A stretch of DNA of 64,000 bases. Origin: Anaspis maculata. Taxonomy: Eukaryota; Arthropoda; Insecta; Coleoptera; Scraptiidae. Positions 23,922 to 35,850 of the stretch are shown here, one piece after another. How positions within the stretch are numbered: position 1 is the first letter of the stretch; every line of letters starts with the position of its first letter. The DNA is taken from NCBI GenBank assembly GCA_949128115.1, contig OX421961.1, positions 51,198,171-51,262,170 of the forward strand, in the 5' to 3' direction. Made by a program: the position numbers and the translations under genes. The notes under the pieces were generated by a model. That model did no database searches. It was not told the DNA's origin and was given only the letters and a program-made list of their open reading frames with translations.

Positions 23922-26247
23922 TACGTCTACACGATACAACGATTTTTTTATCTATAACTGGACAGTTCTTTTGGCTATTATAGTCCTCAAGACCAAGATT
24001 ATTTAAGTGTATGCTTATGGATTCATCATCTGTGATTAATAATACTCGATTTGGCAAACCACAGTATATCCACGTTAGCGTAAAATTTGATAATGGGACT
24101 GGAAAACTGTGCAGTATAGCATTAGGTATGTAGAAATTTTAGAAGCAAAAAAAAGCCTGGACTAGCTGGAATTCAGATTCGTACAGCTATCACGAATTAA
24201 GCAGATAGAAAAAAAAACATTGTGAGATATTGGAATGGATTCCGTACTCATATAGCAGTTGTCCGTTGCTCCAGTCTTGGCACCAGCAACGATGTTCGCT
24301 GTAGGATTTCGTTTTGCCATTCAGAAAAGAAAAAACGACAACGTCCCTTTATTGACACAAAAAAGGAGCGAGAATGAAAGAAAGAGCAACAGCACTATGT
24401 TATCGCAGACCATCATCGTTCCTTCTTATATTGGCTGGGTCGTTGTAACTATAAGAATCAAAAGTAGAATACTATATACTGGAGGAAGCAAGAGTAAACC
24501 GACCGACGCGACGTCACATTTTCCGATAATTAAGTTAGGATAAGGAATCTAATTAGAAACGTCGTTATGTGCCGGTGTATATGCATGGTAAGGGTGTTTT
24601 GATTACTGTGTAAACAATTCCCCGGACCTATAATTAGACGTAGCTTCCTGTTTTTCTTCCTAGATAACTTCATCGTGCTGCAAAAGCCTGGGATGAGGCC
24701 TGAGCATTAAGTGATGATTGATCATTTAGAATAAGCAGGGTGGAAGTGAGAAGAACGGAATATCGAAAAACAAACGTAATGGCCGAAGGACTCCGTGTTG
24801 AAATGTTATCGCAGGGAGTATATATAGTCTTGTCAAAGTGCATTTTGCCGGTGTGTACAGAAAAAGAACAAAGAAACCGATAATGTTCACCGGAATGTTC
24901 ATCGAGAGGCAAGTCCTTAACATAGTACGACTTTTTCATGGACTTTTCTTTACAATCCGTAAATGGCTGAATTATTCCGGTAGAGAGCGCCTCACTCTCA
25001 TTACTTCCCTCCCCAGGTTATACACGTTGCCTGGCAAAAAAGAGAGGCACAACACAATGAATCATTCATCATATCGGCGAATTGCCAGTTTCATGCAAAA
25101 TTAACTTCGGGGGTAATTATTTGTTGTGGTGCACACAAACTTTGAGATATTCACGCCCCATCGCCTTCTCCTATAAATTGTTAATATACGTAAAAACCGT
25201 GCTGTGGAGGTTATGAAAGCCATTGAAGCTTAGTGTTACTTAAACGAGTTTCAAACTAATAAGCAAAGACTGCAGTAAATAAATCAGCGTTATTCGTAAA
25301 GTAGTGGATGCAGTTGAAAATTTAATTTGAAAACATACAGACACGACTTTCCGGGAGGACGTTTTATATCTGCAAAATAAACGTGAATGGGTGGTTGAAA
25401 GTATAACCACGAACTTGCCTTATATTTGCTACGAAAATAAAACGAGTATTCAGAGACGGCAAGGTTCCAAAAATTATCCTGCAACAATGTTTAGGTCGAC
25501 CAATCCGCCCCTTGCTCTAGTAATTCCCATAAATTCAGCACAAGTAGGATATTAATTTACATTTCTTGCATGTTTGTCGACAAAAGCTTTGGGTAGACCT
25601 ACATTCGAGCACAGAGAGCGCGCGTGGAAATTTTGTATGATGGCAATGGCAAAGTAGGGTAAACGAGCCCTTATTCTTGCCGGCTGCTCTTCATCAGAAC
25701 GGAAGCCAGCCGCGCTATCCCTCAATTTGCCGTTGACTTTTTCGAATATGAACACCATCAACGCTCCCGAATCTCCTCGGGGTCGGATCGAAACAAAACT
25801 TGTAATTGGAGTTTCGGTCAAATCATAAGTAATCGGCCACCAAGAGCCGAGGTTATGGCTGAGCAGTTGCTCAATTTACAATGATCGATTGACTCTCTTG
25901 GAACCAAATAAAAATGTATGTCTCCCTTGGGCGGGAGGGGAGCTAAGTAGATGCAAAGTGGGTCGTAAGACCAAACAGAATTTTTCACTGAACAAGAAGG
26001 GATGAGTGTGGAGAAGGAGTTGGAGAGACTGATAACATACGCACACACCATAAAAACGTAATCTTCCTTACGATCAATCCACGTCAGGGCCAAGATATTG
26101 CGAGCATGTATCTTTAATCGTGCCTGTGAAATATGGTCGAGGAGCTGGGACAAAACAAATAAGCTTTTACATATATTTTTGCGGATCATCCATTACACAT
26201 GTTGACAATCTCTACGTAAACTATGACAGTTTACAGTAGGTACGCAG
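23922..26247. other. No gene seen
   Basis: Several short ORFs (e.g. minus strand 25552-25821 and 25818-26189) lack recognisable domains. No repeat boundaries seen. Confidence 0.45.
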
Positions 26248-26493
26248 CCTCAGGTTGCACCAAAGAATTCAATCATCATATAATTATAGCTAATCGGGGA
26301 CTTTCTCCGATGACTTCCCTAAGCCAGTGCTGGTTAATTGACCATGGAAATGCATATACCTACAAGCTGTTATGAACTTAATGTTTTTCCATATTATTTC
26401 CTGAAACTGCGGTTTTTATTGGTCACCATGCTGAAATTCAGCAGAGAAAATTTCCAATTAGCTATTTCATGACTAAACTCTTTGGTGCAACTG
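26248..26493. mobile_element. MITE with GGTTGCACCAAAG ends, copy 2
   Basis: Left end CAGGTTGCACCAAAG, right end CTTTGGTGCAACTGG. Inner TATAGCTAAT / ATTAGCTATTTC blocks also pair. It is related to 16146-16406 by the GGTTGCACCAA end. About 245 bp, no coding capacity. Confidence 0.6.
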
Positions 26494-28282
26494 GAAGAAA
26501 TAGTGCGGCGGTTGGTAGTCACTGATGGTCTTTGAACATATAGGGCCACTGTGGTACACTTTCTAAAAGTGATAAGATATGGATTATGTATACTAGCGTA
26601 GTGCCAGATGGCTATGTTCTACAGTAAAATGCAAGGTTGGGTCTACTAACCGCCACATACTATAGGTAAGTATTTTTTTCTACACTCACATCTAATTTTG
26701 TGACAATACTTCCACATCATCATCTATCCATTATACTATATACTTGAAAACAAGAAAATTTCGAAAATGGAGTTTTCTTTTGTCAGTCAATCTACCTACA
26801 TCTTGCATGCTGATGGCTTTTCGTTATCAAACTTTTGCACCGGCTTATGCTACTACAATTGCAATTAGAAATTATGTGGTGCGTCTGTAACGAACTGACG
26901 TCCAAAATAAATTAAGTTGGCTCGTTTTCACCTCATGCTACCTCGCAATTAATACCCCTTATAAATTACATTTACACAGACATTCCCTCCCCGGACTGGA
27001 AGCGAGAAGGTTTTTTAACACTCGGATTTTTTGTTTCGCAACATCGGACTCGGCAAGGCACTCGCCGATTCGTTTCACTCGTAACGTGAGAGCAAATTAG
27101 TGCAGACTTGCGGAAATACTGCAATGGAAGGCTCACCAAGGCTCACCAGGGTAGTATGAAGACACTGTGATAAAGACTGAGAATGCAGGATGCAGGCGCT
27201 ACGCCAGCCGGCAGGGACCATCTACCCACCATCCCCACCAAAGCAAAGAACTGAAAAGTCTAAGCCGATTCTGCGAGAGACTGCTTGCTGAACCGCGTAG
27301 AGTTTCTCCTCTTTACAAAGAGACGTTCGCTGTTTTGCGTATTATATGATTTTCACATTCCTATGCCGTTGATTAATTTGACTTTCGTTTTGTGCGAATG
27401 GTTTGTATAACATCTGCTATGCTGCTGGTAGTTCATTGTTAGCAGTAGGTCGTGGCAAAGTTCCACTTGAAACCGGTATCTTTTTAAACAACGAAAGTAC
27501 AAATTCTTGTGGAAAAAAATTCGCTCGTCGTTTTGGAAATAAGGGAACGGCTCTCTAAATTTACCTCGGGTTCCACAAGAGCTGTGTTAGTTTGACACGC
27601 TGTTATTGAATTTCGTTTGGCCAGTTCCAGTTAGTTCGCGAAAGGACTTCATTAAAACGGAGGAATGATTCATTTCCTTCTTGTTTCAAGAACTTGCAAT
27701 GGCCAAACAACTATCAATGGCCAGTATACAATCCATTTAACACCTAGCGCCAATACTGTCTCAACTTTTTCGTGGAACGGGCGGACAGGTCAATGACCGG
27801 CGGTTATACTGTAGTAGGTTCACGTCTAAGGCTTGCCATCTTTTTACCTGGTGTGAAACTGGTTTCTCTAAAAGTAAAGTTATATTTCTTATCAAATTGA
27901 TATTGAAATCTTGGAAAACTGACGTTGTCATACGTGGAAGTGCGACTAGGGGGACGCGGAGCTGTGTTACCGTCATTTAGACACCAAAACAGAACGGGGC
28001 CGCCGCCAATCCAAGTCATCTTGAAGGCAGCCCATTTAGGGCCAACAAAACTCGTCCCGGGAAGCCCCAAAACTAAAGCAAACTGCAAATTGAAGGTGCT
28101 AACATCAATTTCGGTCCATTGCGCAACTTTGAGCGGCTGGGTTTTTTGAAATTTCTGTGTACTTCAAGCGGGGAATACAAAATATGCGGTTCCAATATAG
28201 CTCAAGGATATACCAAAACCTACGCGAAACAGCGCTTGTCTTGGCTTGCAGAATATATATGATCGCAACTGTTCGATATTGT
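26494..28282. other. No gene seen
   Basis: Short ORFs only, e.g. minus strand 27804-28088, with no recognisable domain. No repeat boundary seen. Confidence 0.45.
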
Positions 28283-28325
28283 CAATTGTAATACACCGTT
28301 AGGTGAGGTGTACTATCGCTGCAAA
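28283..28325 (-). repeat. Reverse copy of the 1-336 repeat motif
   Basis: GTAATACACCGTTAGGTGAGGTGTA and the adjoining bases match the reverse complement of the AGCGATAATACACCTCACCTATCGGTGTATTAC segment seen at 20-60 and 300-335, with few mismatches. Confidence 0.7.
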
Positions 28326-28384
28326 ATTCGCTTTGAAAATTAATAACAACAGTTAATAGTTTGCTGGTGATATTTTTGATATCC

Positions 28385-28960
28385 GGAGAAAACCGCCCCC
28401 AGCAAAAAAAAACAGAAAAAGTCCCCGGAATAAACACCTACCCCCCCTCCCCGAAAAAAACCACCCATGGGAAAAGAAATAAACACCCTGGGAATACCTA
28501 AACGCCCCCGGAAAAAACGACAAAAAAAAACACCCCCAGAGAAAATGACCGCAATGAACTCAAAATCTATCGAGTAGGTATCTCAATAACAATAGTTCCA
28601 GCACCTTGTAGCGTCGTCGGTCACGTCTAGTTATCTTATTTTGATTTATCGTCGTTTAGTTTCTGAGTTTTCCTTTTGCATCATTCAAGAATTTACAACG
28701 TATTTGTAAAGAAATTTTGTTATCTCGTTTGAAACGCCTTTGAATCTAACTAAAGTTGTTTTTTATGTTGGATCCAGTATTCTGTATTTTGCACTATATA
28801 TTGCCTGAAATTCTTCTGTTGATATGAAAATTCTCGTTTTTTCCCGGGGGTGTTTATTTTGTGGGCGTTTCACCCGGGGGCGTTTGTTCCGGGGAGATTT
28901 TCTCTCGAGGGTGTTTTTTCCCGGCGCTGTTTATTCCGGGGACGTTACATGCAAAAACTA
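28385..28960. repeat. C/G-run minisatellite arranged as an inverted pair
   Basis: From 28385 to 28550 a degenerate unit of about 18-22 bp, roughly CGGAAAAAACGCCCCC, repeats on the plus strand. From about 28838 to 28950 the reverse complement repeats (CCCGGGGGTGTTTATT, TCCGGGGACGTT). About 290 bp of ordinary AT-rich DNA separates them. A motif of the same type recurs at 61800-61990. Confidence 0.7.
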
Positions 28961-29394
28961 AATGCATTCAGTACCTACTCACTTTTACACTCCAAAATTA
29001 TTCAAAAATTTCCAGAACACAAACAGCAAGAACCCAATATATGTAGATTTCAACATCAGAATTAGAATCAGCGACCTCATTTTAAATGGTCTAAAATGAC
29101 CCTCCACTTGCATGTGTAGGTACAGGACATTCTGTGGAACACTAATTTTATCGCCCCTATCTTGAAACAAGCGAATATGCCTCATGGGCATGAGGCTCAG
29201 TAGCGCACTTCCTTTTTGAAGGATTAGTGAACGCAAGATGTTAATTTGGGTTCTACCGTTATTTGGGCAGAAATTTCAATATGGCGGCCAAAATAACGTC
29301 AGATCCATGAAATTTGGCTTAAGACCCAAAATGATCGTACTATAGACAAGGGTGACTTCCAAGCTCCATGAAAATCGTTAAGTGATAAGAAATT
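28961..29394. other. No gene; approach to tandem array
   Basis: No ORF of interest. A divergent AATTTCAATATGGCGGCC start of the following array is present at about 29273-29290. Confidence 0.45.
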
Positions 29395-30430
29395 TCAATA
29401 TGGCGGCCAAGATGGCGGCAGAGCATCATTTGTCCAAAATTGGATGTATTTTGATGAAGTTCACATCGTCTGTGAATTTCACTCAAATCAGAGAAATTCA
29501 AAATGGCGGATCAAAGATGGCGGCCAAGTGACAAAAATCATTGGTCAACTTTATATGGTGGTCACGTACGCATTCGATTGGCGTTTGCACCACATTGATA
29601 TCTCTTTTCGTTGAGGCATAGTTCTCCTAGTTCTATCACTTTGAAACATGTTCAATATGGAGAATACAAGATGGCGGCGGGGCATCAATTGTCGAAAATT
29701 TGATGTATTTATTGAAATTCACATCGTCTGCGAATTTCACTCGAATCAGACAACTTTCAGAGAAATTCAGAATGGCGGATCAAGATGGCAGCCAAATGAC
29801 AAAAATCATTGGTCAACTTTATATGGTGGACACGTACGCATTTCATTGGCGTTTGCACCACATCGATATCTCTTTTCGTTGAGGCATAATTCTCCTAGTT
29901 CTATCACTTTGAAACATGTTCAATATGGAGAATACAAGATGGCGGCGGAGCATCAATTATCAAAAATTGGATGTATCTAATTAAAGTTCACATTGCCTGC
30001 GAGTTTCACTCAAATCAGACCACTTTCAGAGAAATTCAAAATGGCGGATTGAAGATGGCGGCCAAGTGACAAAAGTCATTGGTCAACTTAATATGGTGGT
30101 CACGTACGCATTCGACTGGCGTTTGCACCACATCGATATCTCTTTTCGTTGAGGCATAATTCTCCTAGTTCTATCACTTCAAAACATGTTCAATAGTGAG
30201 AATACAAGATGGCGGCAGGGCATCAGTTGTCAAAAATTGGATAGATCTTGATGTGGTTTGCATTGCCTGCAAATTTCATATCAATCGGATCACTTTTAGA
30301 GAAATTCAAAATGGCGGAACAAAGATGGCGGCAGAATAACAAAAAACTAAAAATCAACTTGACATCCTGGACATATGTACTATTGATCAGCGTCTACACC
30401 ACATCGATATATTTCTTCCCCGAAAAGTTA
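29395..30430 (+). repeat. Tandem repeat, four units of ~257-270 bp rich in ATGGCGG
   Basis: Units begin at about 29395, 29652, 29920 and 30190 with TCAATA(T/G)... followed by AAGATGGCGGC. Each then contains TTCACTC/CAAATCAG, AGAAATTCA-AATGGCGGA and GCGTTTGCACCACATCGATA. The last unit is most diverged. ATGGCGG occurs 13 times between 29281 and 30331. Open reading through the units (e.g. 29648-29980) reflects repeat periodicity and shows no domain. Confidence 0.85.
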
Positions 30431-30438
30431 TCCCGGGT

Positions 30439-30520
30439 ACGGACGGACGGACGGACAGACGGTCAGACGGACAGACGGTCAGACGGACAGACGAACGGAC
30501 GGACGGACGGACGGACGGAC
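30439..30520 (+). repeat. ACGG/ACAG microsatellite
   Basis: About 82 bp of ACGG, ACAG and GGTCAG units directly follow the tandem array. The junction CCCGGGTACGG plus this tetranucleotide run probably marks the end of the repeat element. Confidence 0.9.
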
Positions 30521-32161
30521 AAAGCGAAGCTGAAAGCGTCTTTTTCTCATTTTTTGGGAAAGTGCGCTAAAAAGAGTAAAGACCCTCATTTTGAGCCTGC
30601 AGGAGGTAGCAAGTGAGGGCTGCGGGCCAAATCGACTCTTTTCTAGAATCAAAGAATGATTCTGCCAAGTGGCTTGCTTTTATCATCTCATCACCATCTG
30701 CAGTTATTGTTTGTCTAACACCCCGACTAGCCAGGACGAAGAAGGGGTCCTAGGAAATCTCGAGCGATTTGACACTAGAAAATACGGATGTTAAAAAACC
30801 AGCCTCATGTTATATTTTTCTGAATCGGCAAGACCTGAAGAATGTTTTTCTAAAGTTTGATCGAATTAACCTATAGGACACCAGTAAATAGGTGAATATT
30901 TGATTAGAATTTTATTGTGAAGCGAGAAACTTTTTATTTTATCTGCTTTTTATAGTTCTAACAAGCTAGGACAGTTTTCGAGAAATAACTGAATAGGTTT
31001 TGAAACAAAGCTCTTGTATTCTAACAACTCTCACCGGCTGGCGTGAAATGGCCCGCAGATATGTCACTTTTGAGTAACGAGCCGCAAAGCTCATCCCGTA
31101 GTCTTACAAAGCATTTGTCGTGTAACTTGGAGAACTTTTCTTACCTAATTGCTTTTTTCGTTACACGATGAAGATGGAATTAAGAAAGAGTTGGAGCGAG
31201 CTCAACCGTGAGCTGCTATGGCGAATAGTTATAAACTTTCTAAACTAGTACTCAGTACTAAAACTAAAACCTCATGATCGTTCTTGAAACAAATATCATA
31301 TTGCACTGCCTTATTCAGTTTTCTCCTATAGCTTACAATAGGATGGATTTAACCGGATGATAATATAATAATGTTGCAGTTCATTTTCCATTAACAGGGT
31401 AGGAATAAATTGGCGTGGATGTCGAACATGGTCGTTTTTTAATCAAAGGCCCGCTGGGTAGCTCCTTTTGAAATCGCGGAGTTACGGTTCGTTTATTCTC
31501 CGGAATCTCGTAGATTTCGCACAGGAAACGAAGTTATTCTTTGCTTTCACCGTTTTGCGCCGTCAGAGGTCGCTTTGGTGGAGCCTGCACGCGTACCACG
31601 CCTACACCTACGGTCGCGCGGCGACTTATTCGTGTTTTCTTTGAACGTTCGCATATTTTTGTAATACGCACGAGGGTGCTTAGGGAAACGAAGGGCCCTC
31701 GTATTCGCATATGAAATTATTCTTTTGTTTACACTGGCACGTCGCCTGACAGCCCCCTCGGAAGCCCCGGGTACTGTTAAACAAACATGCGTTAAAAACT
31801 GCTTTGCTTCCCCGACTTTTATCTTCCTTGCAGATAAAATCCATTCTTAACTGTGCGAGTCAGCGAATCAGCTTGATTGGTATAGTAAACTCCAGCATCA
31901 AAGAATACTTTGTTCGAGAATATTAGATAAGTACTTACATGTTATTTGCTTGAAAAGCTTCAGGTAGATATACAAGATACATCAGGCATTGTATGGACGT
32001 ATAGTGTATTGTATATATTATGTATAACGTAAAAGAGAATATGAAAAACGTATGAGTATACCTATTACCTAGTCTGAAGGTGCATGGTCCTTGCATGCAG
32101 CGGATTTCCAGCACTGATGGCACGCCCTGTTTTTCAATCAGTTCTTTGAACAGACTGACCA
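30521..32161. other. No gene seen
   Basis: Ordinary AT-rich DNA with a GC-richer patch at 31550-31700. No ORF with a recognisable domain. Confidence 0.45.
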
Positions 32162-32175
32162 TGGGTTCCACCAAG
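32070..32175 (-). other. Possible short exon-like ORF, unidentified
   Basis: On the minus strand about 35 codons ending in an ACTAG|GTAATAG donor-like site read as a peptide without low complexity (VEPMVSLFKELIEKQG and on). I do not recognise it. A clear acceptor is missing. It could be an exon, a fragment of a decayed gene or chance. Confidence 0.2.
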
Positions 32176-32372
32176 AAGTCAAGACAGTGTTAGCGCTAAC
32201 ACGCTGTCAAACGGATTTTGATCTGAGTCAGTGCTAGTTGACTGACCACAGAAAATGCGTAAACATTAACTGATTTGATACCAAAATTCACATTGGTCAA
32301 TTGGCCAGAATCCACGCAAGAAAATCTTAAATTAGCGATTCCTCAATAAAGTTTTTTGGTGGAACCCGCGGT
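32164..32372. repeat. Inverted pair GGGTTCCACCAA with internal palindrome
   Basis: GGGTTCCACCAAGAAG near 32163 is mirrored by TTGGTGGAACCCG near 32357. Just inside the left end GACAGTGTTAGCGCTAACAC forms a near-perfect palindrome (about 32187-32209). This could be a small MITE of about 210 bp, but no target duplication was found. Confidence 0.4.
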
Positions 32373-32553
32373 TAGAGTTCACCAGAACAGAATCCTTCAG
32401 AAACCCAATTTGAAAGCTTTGGAACACGAATTTGGCCCAGTTCCTCGCCCTAAAATGAATGCAAGAAAGTTTGATAGCTTAAGCCCTTACGATATGAAAA
32501 TGAGAATTCAGAACACAGTGTGGTCTAGAACTAATATTTTTAGAAGGAATTAG
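32356..32553 (+). other. Short ORF of gene-like composition, unidentified
   Basis: The 65-codon frame opens without an upstream ATG; the first codon here is GTG. It ends in TAG after RTNIFRRN. The peptide (ILQKPNLKALEHEFGPVPRP and on) is rich in charged residues and free of repeats, unlike most spurious frames in this window. I cannot name the family. It may be a last exon, a retrocopy fragment or chance. Confidence 0.25.
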
Positions 32554-33336
32554 ATCCTCAGACCCGAGGGGTTTTTAATTGTCGGCATTGAGATCGGCGT
32601 TAAATTTCAATAAGACAATCATTCCATCTAATTATATTAAAAGCTGGTTTGCTACACTTAGATTACGATTACAACCTCCTGCTAACCAAGTTAGCGAGTT
32701 CCCATACTATTGATTGAATCGCATTAAATTTCAACGCGTCCACCCCGGCTTCCGCACCACTTCCTTGTTCGCTGGCGACCTATCTCAGTATCCCAGAAGT
32801 TGCCTTCATAAAAAAGACCCCAACCTACGCCACTCGCAGTTCGTAAAAACAAAATAGTTAACGTGGAATGTATCCAAGGCCTGTGTTGCCGGATCTTTGT
32901 AAGATTGCGACCTCGAAAAAGTACCTACCAACTCGGATTTCGGAACAGCACGCACGTTAACACGTTATACCATGTCGTTGTCTTCCTGGCATAGTGGCGG
33001 ATCTCAATTTCAATATTTTTTGCGTGTCTTTTTTCGAACATTTTTACGCCAAACTGGCGACATTACTTGAAAACCTGGCAGTTGGGCGTGAAGAATTTTT
33101 GAAATAAATGAAAGAAAGACATGCTGAAAATACCAAAATTTAGATAGGTACTCCACCATGACAGGAGAGCGACGATATCCGACACGTTATCATAAAATAG
33201 GCACTCTGCGGACTTGCATCAGCCCCAAAAGTTGCGATTTTTTTTACCCTTTCTGCAGGAAGTTATCTGTTCTAATAACAACAATGCCGTTTGAATAATC
33301 ATACCACCTGCGAATGTCAATTTCAACAATTCATAA
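32554..33336. other. No gene seen
   Basis: No ORF with a recognisable domain between the short ORF and the retrotransposon. Confidence 0.45.
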
Positions 33337-33342
33337 AGGCTG

Positions 33343-35850
33343 GTGGCATGCCTTTATAGGCCCCCTGACGTCGATGTAAAATATTTTTGTAATAGGCTTG
33401 ACGCTCTTTTGAATTGTATATGTTTCACACGCGACATAATCACTGTAATTTGCGATGATTTTTATGTGAATTTTGTAAATAATCTTGACAAATCTGTAAA
33501 ATTGTTGTGTTCAACATTTCAGTGTTATGGTCTTAACAAATGTATTGTTGACTTCACTCGAGTTCAGGGCGATTCGAAGTCAATAATTGACAACGTATTT
33601 TGCAACTGCGATCCACAATTGTTGAGTCCTAGAGTTGTACCGTGCGATTTCTCCGATCACTTTTCTCAGTTTGTTACCGTTCCCGTTGAGTCACTTGATG
33701 ATGTGAGAGAGAGCGAGGATGTCACCTACCGCGATTTTAAAAATTCCTGTAGCATTGACAACTTCAAACATTTGTTGGGTGCGGAAAATTGGACCACTGT
33801 TTATGATGCGACAGGCGCGGAGAAAAAGTTTGATTTGTTCCTTGACAAGGTAAGGCAGTCTGTTGGGGTGGCTTTTCTACTTAAAACGGTAAGCAAAAGC
33901 AAAAAGCGAAAAAATAATGGTAGACCGTGGATAACTCCGGGAATTGTTGACGAGGGGCACTTCGTGCGGGATGTTTTCAGGGAATGTAAGCAAACTAATG
34001 ATCCGGAATTGTTGGAAAGGTATAGAGTTTCGAAAAGTAACCACCAAACTCGTATCGAACGTGAAAGAAAGAACTATTACGAGGAAAGACTATGTTCTTC
34101 TAACAATTTTTCTAGAGAGGCGTGGCGAATTCTCAACGATTCCTGCGGCACTTCCAAGAAAAGGGATCTCTCTGGTCCATTCGTGGATGAGGCTGGAATT
34201 TCCGATTCCGACCTTCAGAGAGCGGCCGATGCATTTAATGGTCATTTTCTGAATTCTTTCGCGGGCTGTGGGGGTGGCACTGCTTTGACTGGGTCCGCCT
34301 CGTCGGATTTGGGCTGCGGCTCGATGTTTCTCTCTCCTGTGTCTGAGTTGGAGGTTGAGAGGGCCATTGGAGAGGTTCCTGGGAAGGATGCTTGTGGTTG
34401 GGATGGGGTTCCGGGCTCGCTTCTTGCTCATATCTCGCATCTCATATCGACTCCACTGGCCTCTGTTATCAATTCTTCGTTCGAGTCCGGTATTTTTAAA
34501 TCTGGTCTAAAGGTAGCACACATTGTTCCAGTGTATAAGAAGGGCGAGAGGAGCAAAATCTCCAATTACAGACCAATTGCATTGCTGAAGGCTTTTTCGA
34601 AGGTGTTTGAGAAGGTTTTTTATTGGAGACTGTCTGATTATCTTGATTCTCGGCTGGTGCTCTCAAGCACTCAGTTTGGATTCCGTCGCGGCTTTTCTAC
34701 GGCCGACGCTATTCTCTCTTTACAGAATTATGTTTTGTCGGGACTCGATCGTGGTGAAGAAGTCTTGACGCTTCTTTTTGACTTATCACGTGCATTTGAC
34801 ACCGTTGATCATCAGCTGTTGTTGAATAAGCTATCTTCCTGTGGTGTACATGGACGCCCTCTTGAGTGGATTTCTACCTATCTTAAAGATAGGACTCAGC
34901 GAGTGCTTCTCAGAAATGGGGGTGTCTCTCACCTGTCTGGGATTGGTCGAGTGTCTTCTGGCGTTCCGCAGGGCAGTATATTGGGGCCTCTGCTTTTTTT
35001 AATATTCATCAATGATCTGCACATAGATTCCGCCCATGCTACCCAATATGCTGATGATACTTCTGCCACTGTCAGCTGTTCAAACATTTCTGACCTGTCC
35101 CGCGCAGCCACTGCCGCTGTCTCCGTGATGGGCGAGTATTCTGCCAGCAACGGGCTTCTTCTCAACAAAACAAAGACTGAAATGATTCTTTTCTCCAACA
35201 GAACCAAAGACCAGAGTCTCCTGGTCAAAATGGACGGTGCCTCTGTCAGACAGAGTACAAGTATGAAGTTCCTTGGTGTGTGGATTGATGACAGGTTGTC
35301 GTGGGAGTCACATGTGACTCACTTGTCCAGCAAGTTGTCTTCTGCGTGTTTCGTTTTGTGGCGCTTGCGCTCCAACGTCTCCCTCGATGTTCTGAAACTA
35401 TATTATTTCGGACACGTTCAGTCGGCCCTAAGTTACGGAATTATTTGCTGGGGGTCAAGCAGTCACGTCAGTGACCTGTTGCTCATTCAGAAGAAGATCC
35501 TCCGCACCGTCACTTTCAAGAATAGATCAACTAGCTGCCGCGATCTGTTTAAGCAGCTCGGAATCTTGACGGTGACGTCCTTGTACATCCTCACATGTGT
35601 CTGTTATGTCCATCGGAACAGACACAGTCACACTGACAATCGCGAAGTAAGTGAGTATGGCTTTAGGTCTCAACACAGGCTGCTGATGCCTCAGCATAGA
35701 CTGGCATTAGTGGATCGCGGCCCGGCTGTGATGACGGTTAGGCTATTCAACAAGCTGCCGATTGCGGCCAGGAAGCTCACCAGCTACACCTCCTTCAAAA
35801 AAAGAGGTACATTCCTTGCTCCTCAGCAAAAGTTTTTATTTCATCGGTGA
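33343..35850 (+). CDS. Endonuclease (partial)/reverse transcriptase ORF2
   Basis: An 835-codon frame, open throughout, whose first codon is GTG, so the native start lies in the missing 5' part. Residues 1-110 are the end of an APE-type endonuclease: YRPP (5-8), DDFYVN (38-43) in place of the usual GDFN motif, and the conserved SDH (104-106). The G-to-D and N-to-Y changes suggest the nuclease was already weak or dead. After a linker with GRPW (193-196) comes the reverse transcriptase. It has NYRPIALL (408-415), FGFRRGFST (445-453), FDLSRAFDTVDH with catalytic D480, GVPQGSILGPLLF (540-552), YADD (569-572) and KTKTEM (609-614). A thumb-like C-terminal region follows. It would copy its own RNA at nicked target DNA. 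No frameshift or stop occurs, so the insertion is probably young. Clade (CR1 versus jockey) is not settled. Confidence 0.9.
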   Translation: MACLYRPPDVDVKYFCNRLDALLNCICFTRDIITVICDDFYVNFVNNLDKSVKLLCSTFQCYGLNKCIVDFTRVQGDSKSIIDNVFCNCDPQLLSPRVVPCDFSDHFSQFVTVPVESLDDVRESEDVTYRDFKNSCSIDNFKHLLGAENWTTVYDATGAEKKFDLFLDKVRQSVGVAFLLKTVSKSKKRKNNGRPWITPGIVDEGHFVRDVFRECKQTNDPELLERYRVSKSNHQTRIERERKNYYEERLCSSNNFSREAWRILNDSCGTSKKRDLSGPFVDEAGISDSDLQRAADAFNGHFLNSFAGCGGGTALTGSASSDLGCGSMFLSPVSELEVERAIGEVPGKDACGWDGVPGSLLAHISHLISTPLASVINSSFESGIFKSGLKVAHIVPVYKKGERSKISNYRPIALLKAFSKVFEKVFYWRLSDYLDSRLVLSSTQFGFRRGFSTADAILSLQNYVLSGLDRGEEVLTLLFDLSRAFDTVDHQLLLNKLSSCGVHGRPLEWISTYLKDRTQRVLLRNGGVSHLSGIGRVSSGVPQGSILGPLLFLIFINDLHIDSAHATQYADDTSATVSCSNISDLSRAATAAVSVMGEYSASNGLLLNKTKTEMILFSNRTKDQSLLVKMDGASVRQSTSMKFLGVWIDDRLSWESHVTHLSSKLSSACFVLWRLRSNVSLDVLKLYYFGHVQSALSYGIICWGSSSHVSDLLLIQKKILRTVTFKNRSTSCRDLFKQLGILTVTSLYILTCVCYVHRNRHSHTDNREVSEYGFRSQHRLLMPQHRLALVDRGPAVMTVRLFNKLPIAARKLTSYTSFKKRGTFLAPQQKFLFHR

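Noticed and set aside
25552..26189. Two adjacent minus-strand ORFs as a split gene
   Set aside because: No domain in either and no consistent splice sites joining them.
34090..34440. Minus-strand 116-codon ORF within the RT gene
   Set aside because: Antisense shadow of the reverse-transcriptase frame.
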